Source: Ditylenchus dipsaci | Lineage: Eukaryota; Nematoda; Chromadorea; Rhabditida; Anguinidae | Direction: 5' to 3' | DNA length: 64,000 nt | Assembly: GCA_004194705.1 (NCBI GenBank) | Contig: SADC01000146.1 | Span: 310,001-374,000 of the forward strand | Shown: positions 56,096 through 64,000 of the stretch, in pieces | Layout of the letters: every line of letters starts with the position of its first letter | Numbering within the stretch: the first letter of the stretch is position 1 | Made by a program: the position numbers and the translations under genes | The notes under the pieces: generated by a model | Database searches by the model: none | Told to the model about the DNA's origin: nothing | What the model saw: the letters and a program-made list of their open reading frames with translations, nothing else

Positions 56096-57834
56096 TACAG
56101 TCAGTAACAAATCTAAGAGGAACTTTTTTGACATTTGCTTCATCTAAGGACTTTTGTATAAGGCGAGCGATATTCGGTCCTTAATTAGACATAGTTAATT
56201 TAATTCAGTTATTTTCACCGTTTTAACCTGTATGCCGATCCTCTATTAAGACCAAATCTAGGGCCACAGTTTCAAAGGTTTTTGACGCCGGATTCCAAAA
56301 GTGGGCAGCAATGCCTGAACATACAGAATAAAAAAAGGATGAAAAGCACAATAACAAGCCTAACGTTACCTAAGAAACAATGTTTCATACCCCTAGTAGT
56401 AGCAATATCAGCCGAAATAGAGACGCTTGCAGGTGAGTCACAGATAGTTTTGTAAACCTTGGCCATCAATGTAGAGAACTCCTTTGAAATATCATTCGAT
56501 AAAGCTCGACGTGTAGGAGGAATGAAACCAGGCACGAGAGACAGAAGTGACTAAAAGCGCTTTGAAGAATAGATCGAACTACAAAGAATACAATATAATC
56601 TACTTTTAGGTATTTATTCTCGACATGAGAAACGGGCATTGATGTTGTTGAAGCGTACCAAGCCAACAATGACGAGGCGAATTACGAAATATAGGGAGCT
56701 CCGGATGATGCGAAAGCAGATGGCGCTTTGCGTTGCATGACGGTAGTGCTCCTTGGGACACGAAATCGCACTCATTACATTTTCCATTTGTGAAATAGGA
56801 TGAGTAAACAGATGCTGAACGATACTATTATAAGTAATTTTATACATGACAACAACTTACATTTACGCTTTCCGCGGTTATTCCTAACAACGACCGGAGA
56901 ATTCGTAGGTGAGCCAACTATTTTTCCTGGCTGATTGCATCAAATTTTCTAAAAAAAAATACGTTAAGTGCGCTATCGTAATGTGATATATCGCATAGAC
57001 ATTTGGCAGCAACAGAGCGGGCACACTGTGGATGACTCGATTGAGGGTGAAAGATTAACGCCGCCGAAAGGAAGATAACAAGAAAAATAAAACATATAAT
57101 TTGAAAGAGAATCGATTCGCAAGAGCTAATGAGTCGAAAAATCGCGGATCGATTGATTCGCGAAACATAGCGAATCGATAACTCGCGAATCAATCGATTC
57201 GCGAATCAATTGAATTGTTTGAATCGATTCGCGAATCGATTGATTCGCGAAATTTGGCGAATCGATAAGTCGCGAATCAATTGATTCGATTCGCGCGTCT
57301 TTTTTTGTCTCACGAATAGATTTAATCGATTCGCGAAAATCGATTCGCGAAAATTGTGCGAATCGATCGATTCGCGCAATTTCGATTCAAATTTTCTGGC
57401 GAATCGATTCACTGAATCAAATGAACAGGACTACAAGTTGTATTAGAGGGACTTTTATTTTTGAACTCGCCGCGCCGAAGGCGCGAAGAAAATTTTGAGT
57501 CATAATTCTTTTCGCCATCCTATGATCGCTTCTAATTTTCCACATAACATTGTTAAAACAGCGTTTAAATATCAAAACTATTTTTTCCTATAAACAGCGT
57601 TTCTTTCGGAGTCGTTCTTCCTGCATTTATTTTGTGCGCATTGGAATTTCACAGCAAATTATCTAAAACTAAAAGAGAGTTGTGTGTGTGTGACGGTGTG
57701 TGTAACGTTGTGTCTCAAAATCGTCGTTTGAAAGTTGGTCTTGCAATGAAATAGAATAAATGTTCTACCGAGATTTGGCCTTTCAGAGTTTCATTATGTT
57801 TTTTTCTTAAAATTCAGTGGTTGACTATCTGTTT

Positions 57835-59296
57835 GTTCTTAAATCTTTTTGGTTAAGTCTCTCTTCGTAGTGTCTCGAAAGAAGTGCCGAAGAATCCAGC
57901 AGCTCAACTCGAGTGGTGGCCAATTATGGTACTATTTTATGCTTCGATGATTCAATGTAAATCTTTTTGATTTAGTCTCTTTTCGTAGTGTCTCAAGAAA
58001 AGTACCGAAGAATCAAGCAGCTCAACCCGAGTGGTGGCCAATCATGTCACTGGAACTGATTCATGCTTCTATAATTCAATATAAATCTTTTTGGTTAAGT
58101 TTTCTCCTCTTCGTGTATCTCAAGAGAATGCCGAAGAATCAAGGCGCTAAACCAGTTGTTTCTAAAATCATTGTTGTTTCTAAAATCATTACGCCGTGTT
58201 TCTTTATAGGTAACAGGGACGAATATTCGGAGGAGTTTTCTGGCAGAAAGGGCAGCTGGTGGTAGCAAACGAGAAACAGCGGCAGCAGTAAGAGTTCGGA
58301 TGGACCGAAGGATCATTCGCGGTTGTCGACAAAAAACAGAACAAGGTATTTATTTTTTAGTTGGATTATACCAATCAGGTCTTCAGAGTACCGACAGATT
58401 CGGAATGCAGCTTGGGGAAGTGTGGAAGCAATAGAGGCAGCCCTGTATAGATCAAGTAGGAAGCGCTTTCCCAATATCACAACGTTTGCTCAATTTTTGG
58501 CTGATGAAAACAAGAGAATGCGACTAACTCTTCGCACAACGAATGTAATGATTGGACATGAACATTTTTGGCGAACAACTTCTACTTCATGGAGGTTTGT
58601 ATTCATTACCTCGGTTTTATACTGAAAAACTTAATATAGTGTTTTGTTCCAGATAACGATATGCTCATTTTCTCTTCACCACCGCAAATAAATCTTCTAA
58701 AAAGCTGCGCTCACATAATATCGGGTGGGACATTCAAGTATGCGCCTAATGGAGTAAAGGAGATTTATTGAATATTTGGACTGGTCAGAGGAACCTATGC
58801 GACACCGCTGGTCACTGTGCTTATGAAACGAAAAACAAGAACTGTATCGAAGGATGTGGCAACAAGGTACTTAATTATTTCTGTTTCAACGTTATGTACA
58901 GTCAACTCTCGATATAATGTGGGCTTAGGGGACCAAGAAAATTATACACTGTATCGAGGGTTACACTATATTGAGGGTACACTGTAATCCAGTTTGGCTT
59001 AGAGCTGACTAAATGAGGTTGAAAAATATACACTATATCGAGATCTACACTATATCGAGTGTACACTGTATCGAGAGTTGACTGTATTTAATTTAGTAAG
59101 AGATGGCCTCGGTTTTCTAAGCGCTGTTCGATACGCTAATTTCGATGCAGAACTAGCTGCCTACTACTCATTTGCAGAACTCTTTCCTGGGGTATCAGTC
59201 AAACTTTGCTCCTTCCATGTAAAACAGGGACTATATCGCAAGGTAACGTTTTGGTTTATGGTTTTGTTACTTGGTTTTGTTACTTTATTTGCCTGA
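57835..59296 (+). pseudogene. Mutator-like transposase (copy 2)
   Basis: Same pieces as the 52-kb copy (YRQIRNAAWGSVEAIEAAL, SGGTFKYAPNG, ELFPGVSVKLCSFH). Frames break at different points from copy 1 because of one-base indels, for example in T runs near 58350 and 58566. Confidence 0.7.
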
Positions 59297-59874
59297 TACT
59301 TGCTTTCCGAGACTTTAGAATAGTTATATTGAACACTCAAAAGAACTAAAATTTGAACTTAAAATTTTCGTCAAAAATTTTCCCTAGAGCCTTCTGAAAA
59401 TTTGAAGATTTTTCGACTTTTGTCGTGGCACGAAAGTACGATGAATGGTTATTACTTTTTATAAACTAAACTTTTTTACAAGCTGTGAACTGCATTTTGT
59501 AGAAGAGATCCGGGGCTATATTTTAATCAGTGATTTGCCTGTATGTCATAAAAAAATAACTGCCGTAAAATTCAAAAGACAGCAGTGTCAACCATTTGAT
59601 AAGGTCTTATCTTCAAATAGCTAATCTTCTCGAGACAAAAATTATTTGAATATTAAATGTTCAGCGTTAAATTCCGAGTCCAACTAAGCAAAAGTGTCGC
59701 TCAGCCTTTTGAGTGTTGAAAATTAAAGAATGTGTTACCATCTCACCTCATATTTACATTTATTTAAATTACTTCAAAAAAAAAACTTTTCGAACTATTT
59801 CGACTACAGATTTGGAAATATTTTCTTTGTAAGCAGGTATCCTTATAAAGAGATGTAGTTCGGCTTAATTTTAA

Positions 59875-61248
59875 TCATGACCAACAAAATATAGGAGACT
59901 GTTTTACATAGAGTGTCCTTATGTGAAGACTCAGCTGTAGTCCACAATAGTTCCACATAATTACATAAATTTTTCGAGCAATGAAGTCCAAGCTGATTCC
60001 ATAGTTGAGTAGTTTGTGAAATATTTTCTATCTTTTTCATTCGAAATCAATGGATCACACCAGATGCGAGAAAATGCATTCTAAAAATTAACTGAACCGA
60101 ATATGTGCAATCAAGGCAACAAACCAATATTTTAGCCTTCAGGGACTCCACCAAATCATTTGTCGCAATTAAACTGTCACTCATTATTGCTACAGTCAAT
60201 CCAGTATCTTGTTTCTCTACTGTAACATTAACCTCAACAACATTGTCTCTGCAAGGAATATACCCACTGAATTTCGATTGGCAATCAGTGGATAGAGCAG
60301 CCTCAGGGAGTAAGAATTTAAGGATATCCACAGGCTCAGCGTTACTCTTAGTGATTAGAAAAAGCATTTTGCGAGGGAGAAAGCAGTTCTTAGAATGCTG
60401 AAATTCTTTCTTTTACAGTGTCCCATTTTCAGCAAAAAGTTGATAAAAAAAATTACATACTCTTTTTACTGGTCGTTTTTGTCTTTCATGAGTGGGAAAC
60501 ATCGGAGTGGCTCCAATATTAAACGACTCGTATTCATAAGATCCCAAGAAGAGAGAATTTTTGAATCCATCTCAATCCTGATTATTCTCGGTTGTCCGTC
60601 TACGAAAAATGTTTTGAGTAATGTGATATTGAATAGCACATTTGCGTCTTGATAAGCAGAATCAATGGACAGCACAGTCTCGAATTGATGACCTTCTGCT
60701 AGTAAAGAAGTTTCACCGTTTTAGAAAGGCTAATACATGGTTTGTTTAATAATTGTTCGAATTGTTCATGAAATGCTAAAAATATAAAAGGCCATCGTAA
60801 AAGTAATAAGACATACAATCTTCAATCATTGATGTTCTGCTGAGTCTAGATGAAGTAACCATGAGATTCCAATTGTCCATACAAAATTTCGAATCATTGG
60901 ACAAGAGAAGAGAAATGATTAAAGAGCTAGGAAATATATACTTAGCCTGAAAAATTAAACAATTTTGTGAAGAAATAGGCTCCGAGGGGGCTCCCCGATA
61001 TCTTTTTCCTGAATCGGCGCCATCGCATGTTCTATAGTTTCAAAGAAAGGGAGACTTAGTTTTGCTCCTATCTTGTAAAACAAGTCACTGCGGTCGTTTT
61101 CATGCAACGAAATCATTTTTAACAACAAAAACAAGCTAATTTTAAAGAAGCCCATTCAAAGAACATCTGGCAGCCCTGAGGTGATGCGACCTACTTTCAC
61201 TCCGAGTAATATTCCATTTTTAATTCTTTTGCTTGCGCACTTATCCAT
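59875..61248 (-). CDS. Unrecognised multi-exon protein (copy 2)
   Basis: Same exon order as the copy at 54.1-55.5 kb, ATG at 61248. The exon encoding KILVCC... VTVEKQDTGLTVAIMSDS is identical in both copies over 106 codons. Other exons differ by single-base indels (one A more near 61005, one A fewer near 60518, one G fewer near 60707), so neither copy alone gives a clean frame. Whether both are real loci or one is an assembly duplicate cannot be told from sequence. Confidence 0.5.
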
Positions 61249-61787
61249 CTCTATCCGTAGCAAAACGGCCTGCTTGAGCTAAACAAACCTAATTTGTTGA
61301 TTAAGATCCTGAATATACAGGATGTAACAAGAAATTTCCCTTCTCGAAATGGTAGTACCTTTTGTCTAAATCGTTTTTCGAAATTCGGTTTCTACAGATC
61401 AATTTTTCTCGCCGACAATATATTGGGTTGTTCATTAATTAACCATCGTTTTTCCAAGGGTTTTTTTGAAATTTTTTTAAAATACGCATTCAGGCAAGTG
61501 ATATACTACTGTTAGAAAACCTTTGAGATGAACTTTAAAATAAGCTATAAACATTAAATTTGTTGCACTAAAAGTGGGTTGAAACCCTTGACAAACATAG
61601 AAACATAAGACAGTGCAAAAAGTCATAAAAAATCAATATAAGCTTTGAAAATTCAAACTAGTTCAAGCTAGCATTGCAATAAGAACTTAGCATCTTGATG
61701 TAGCGCAACTCAAGAGCTACAGAACTCATTTTACAGAATAATTGTCAAAAATCTGAGTAATGAGATCATACTTGTACGGGAGCCGTC

Positions 61788-62165
61788 GCAACCGCAGGCG
61801 CCCAGGGCGCCGGCGCCGATTTTTACAAGCCCGGCGCCCTTGTGTTTTTACAGCTGGCGCCGGCGCCCGAGATTTTCAGAAAGGCGCCGGCTTTGTCACA
61901 ATATTTGCAGAAACGCTATTTTTTCAAAATGTTTTGAAAATTTTCTTAAAATTTTCCAATTTTCTTCGAAATTGAGTATTTTTGAGATAAAAATATACAT
62001 TTTTTCACTCATAAAAACTCAATTTACAGTTGAAAATACCGGCGCCGGAGCCGGCGCCCTTTTTCTAGCATGGCACCCAATGCCGAAATTTAAAAATGCC
62101 CGGCGCCGCTTGCGGCGCTGGCGCCGAAATTTTGAAAAGCCTGGCGCTGGCGCCCTGTTTTCCGA
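61788..62165. repeat. GGCGCCGG-rich repeat
   Basis: Clusters of 'ggcgccggcgcc' alternate with AT-rich blocks ('ttttcaaaatgttttgaaaa'). Several units are palindromic. Same family as 32.78 kb. Confidence 0.8.
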
Positions 62166-62177
62166 AACGTGCAAGTA

Positions 62178-62300
62178 TGGATGAGATATGGCCTCTTTGA
62201 AAAAATAAATTTGTTTGAAAATGACTGAAATCCGAAAAAATTGGAAAAACTTGAATTTCAGTCATTTTTCAAAGAAATTGATTTTTTCAAAGAGGCCATA
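62178..62300. repeat. Foldback GAGATATGGCCTCTTTGAAA
   Basis: 'gagatatggcctctttgaaa' at 62181 is mirrored at 62280-62299 with a short loop near 62240. Confidence 0.8.
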
Positions 62301-62304
62301 TCTC

Positions 62305-62645
62305 AACACCAGTGTTCTCAATAGTCAGAGGCAGAATGCCAAAGTCAGAGGCAGAATGACATCAAAGTCAGAATCAGAAGTCAGAGACAGAATTTTTCAA
62401 AGTCAGAATCAGAATAATTGTGATTCTGATTCTGACTTGAAAAATTCTGACTCTCACTTTTGATTCTGACTTTGAAAATTCTGACTATCATTTCTGATTC
62501 TGACTTTGAAAAATTCTGACTCTCACTTTTGACTCTGACTTTCAAAAATTCTGACTCTGATTTCTGATTCTGACTTTGAAAATTTCTGACTCTGATTTCT
62601 GATTTTGACTTTCAAACTGTCTGACTATCATTTCTGACTTTTAAT
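62305..62645. repeat. Minisatellite TTCTGACTCTGATTCTGA
   Basis: Diverged units of 'tctgactttgaaaaattc' and 'tctgattctgac'; the first 100 bases are the reverse complement (agtcagaatcagaa), so the array is inverted at its left end. Confidence 0.85.
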
Positions 62646-62652
62646 TTCATAT

Positions 62653-62907
62653 ACCGTATTCTCTCTAATAGTTCCACATGTGGGATTATTTTTCAATCAG
62701 CCGAAAATCGGACAATTTTGAATTCGATCTTGAGATTTTTCGGTGCTCAACCAAGATCTGAAAAATGAGATCGGTAGAGCTCGTGGGAGTTAAGAAAATG
62801 CATCAAACAGCTTTGCAAAATCCTTTCTCTAAGCTGAGACATAGGTCCTCAAAGTTGGGGTGTGGGTTTAATAGAGAGTGTGGAACTAATAGAGAGAATA
62901 CGGTAGT
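62653..62907. mobile_element. MITE, TACCGTA family
   Basis: 'taccgtattctctctaatag' and 'ctaatagagagaatacggta' are inverted ends; inner 'ttccacatgtgg' and 'gtgtggaac' are also partly inverted. The half element at 11.78 kb belongs to this subtype. Confidence 0.9.
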
Positions 62908-63375
62908 CTGACTTTTATTTCTGACATTGAATTGTAATTAATTCCTGTCATCATTTTGCTTTTTGCTGGACTTTCTTTTGACTTATATAAATTTTGCTAC
63001 CAATAGAAAAGTGTTGTTGCTCTGACTTTTGAAAAAATTTTGAGCTCGTTGTTTGGCTATGTTGTTTCATATGACTAGCTTCCAGCGTCGGGTACTGGCG
63101 TCAACTACCAGCCTAGCTTTTCCGAAAGTGGTATGCCAACAGCTAACTAAAACTTGAGTCACTCCAAATACACAACAGAATAGCTTTCTTAGTACAGTGC
63201 CTTAATGTGTGCTGCTGCTTAGCGAAGATGGTTTTTTTCGACCAGGGCTTATTCGTTTACCTTTTATAATATACTATTTATTTTACTTTCTTCTTCTCTC
63301 ACTCTTGCAAAATGCAGTTCACAATAGATTTTCGAAACAATTTATTCCGAAGCACTTTTTTAAACAGGTAAACAG
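62908..63375. other. Intergenic, no gene seen
   Basis: AT-rich sequence without recognisable repeats or exons. Confidence 0.4.
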
Positions 63376-63379
63376 TTTT

Positions 63380-64000
63380 CTACATATGTTGCATCCAAGA
63401 ATTACAATTAACAACAAGTTGTGCATCAAGAAGTTCAAATTCAGTTTTATTTCTTTGTCCTCTTGTTGCAAGACCAGCTGAGGAGAAGACGCGCTCGATA
63501 GGTGCACTCGTTGCGGGAACTGTTAAAATCTCGAGGGCCATAATCGCCAGTGACTTGTACTCCTAGAGCAAACTCATCAAGTGAAGTAATTGAATGGCAG
63601 AAAATTACCTTATCGATCAGCTTTTGCCAGTAGACTAGTGGGTCAATAGAAGAGCTTGCTGAAGCTTTGGCTGTTATTCCACGTCGCAAGATATCCCCAA
63701 TCCATGATTTCGCTCGGGCTTGAATTCCTGCTCTGCTTTGTCTTTGTTCCAGCTCTTCTTGTGCTATTTCTTCCAAGTGCAGGTCTAATTCATTTGTCGG
63801 TTGCACATTGCTTGTTGACTGTCCCGAAGTTGCTTGGCAAACAATCTAGGATTCTGTCTAATCAATATTTCTATGAGAAATCTTGAAATATTACCAATGG
63901 TTGGATAGAACTGATCGCAAACTCCAAATCTCTTTGCTGACTAAGTGGACTGTGTTAGGATCAAAGCACGCAGCTACAATGTAGATAGGATCGAATCTGG
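63380..64000 (-). pseudogene. hAT transposase C-terminal part, cut by the window edge
   Basis: Minus strand: FDPIYIVAACFDPNTVHLVS (63.98-63.93 kb), then NELDLHLEEIAQEEL... SSIDPLVYWQKLIDK (63806-63613), a gt...ag intron of about 50 bases (63612-63563), and YKSLAIMALEILTVPATSAP then IERVFSSAGLATRGQRNKTE (63562-63420). 'DPL.YW' and 'LTVPATSAPIERVFSSAGL' are the signature of the hAT C-terminal dimerisation domain. Different subfamily from the 50-kb hAT (PSPAHSGSVERIFS). The upstream part lies outside the window, so integrity is unknown. Confidence 0.85.

Larger units (their letters stand above)
50360..56100. repeat. Tandem duplication, copy 1 (5.74 kb)
   Basis: Starts inside the hAT transposase at 'tcagtaacaaatctaagagg' and ends at 'cttgtgtttttacag' in a GGCGCC cluster. 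The identical block follows at 56,101. Contents: hAT N-terminal half, right array, MULE, and an unrecognised minus-strand gene. Differences between copies are mostly one-base indels. Confidence 0.95.
56101..61853. repeat. Tandem duplication, copy 2 (5.75 kb)
   Basis: Repeats 50360-56100 in the same orientation, from 'tcagtaacaaatctaagagg' to 'cttgtgtttttacag'. Contains a truncated hAT (56101-56945, N-terminal half, BED finger to TDGAS region edge), the array at 57110-57425, a MULE copy and a second copy of the unrecognised gene. Confidence 0.95.

Overview
The window is animal nuclear DNA and most likely nematode. It is AT-rich, its genes are split by many short introns (often 40-60 bases), and most of the sequence is repeats. 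The nematode call rests on three things: the RpL10A-like protein at 31.1-32.0 kb reads closest to nematode RPL-1 as I remember it, the exons at 22.1-22.7 kb look like a nematode moulting-cycle (MLT-10-like) protein, and the introns are compact. The species is unknown. Repeat load and large inter-gene distances make a non-rhabditid nematode plausible, but that is inference.

Host-type genes, left to right: tyrosine aminotransferase (+, 2.66-9.12 kb, six exons); a small unrecognised two-exon gene (-, 13.8-14.6 kb); a SAP-domain exon (-, 17.2 kb); an MLT-10-like gene (-, 22.1-22.7 kb); an RpL10A copy with two in-frame TAG codons (-, 31.1-32.0 kb); a divergent SLC6 transporter (-, 33.8-36.9 kb, about 19 exons); an unrecognised gene (-, 40.3-40.7 kb); a C3orf33-like protein (-, 41.8-43.1 kb); and an unrecognised gene present twice (-, 54.1-55.5 and 59.9-61.2 kb). 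They do not form one pathway or an operon.

Mobile DNA dominates. There are two Mutator-like (MULE) transposases (28-30 kb, and 52-53.5 kb with a second copy at 57.8-59.3 kb), two hAT elements (46.2-51.7 kb and the right edge), a Helitron helicase scrap (11.9 kb), and an LTR-type gag inside an island packed with the tetramer CCAG (23.7-27.5 kb). Foldback elements and MITEs are numerous, with at least three shared terminal-repeat families. Several elements have terminal inverted repeats that are themselves arrays of a short tandem unit.

A 5.74-kb block (50,360-56,100) is repeated head-to-tail at 56,101-61,853. The two copies differ mostly by one-base indels, many in homopolymers. Reading frames of the SLC6 and C3orf33-like genes can also be restored by single homopolymer bases. 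This suggests a noisy long-read assembly, so single frameshifts here should not be read as pseudogene evidence.

The most interesting points are the unusual share of GC-AG introns (three of five in the aminotransferase, plus likely ones in RpL10A and SLC6), the CCAG island, the RpL10A copy enclosed in a 4.6-kb inverted-repeat-bounded segment with a MULE nested inside, and the elements with satellite-like inverted termini.
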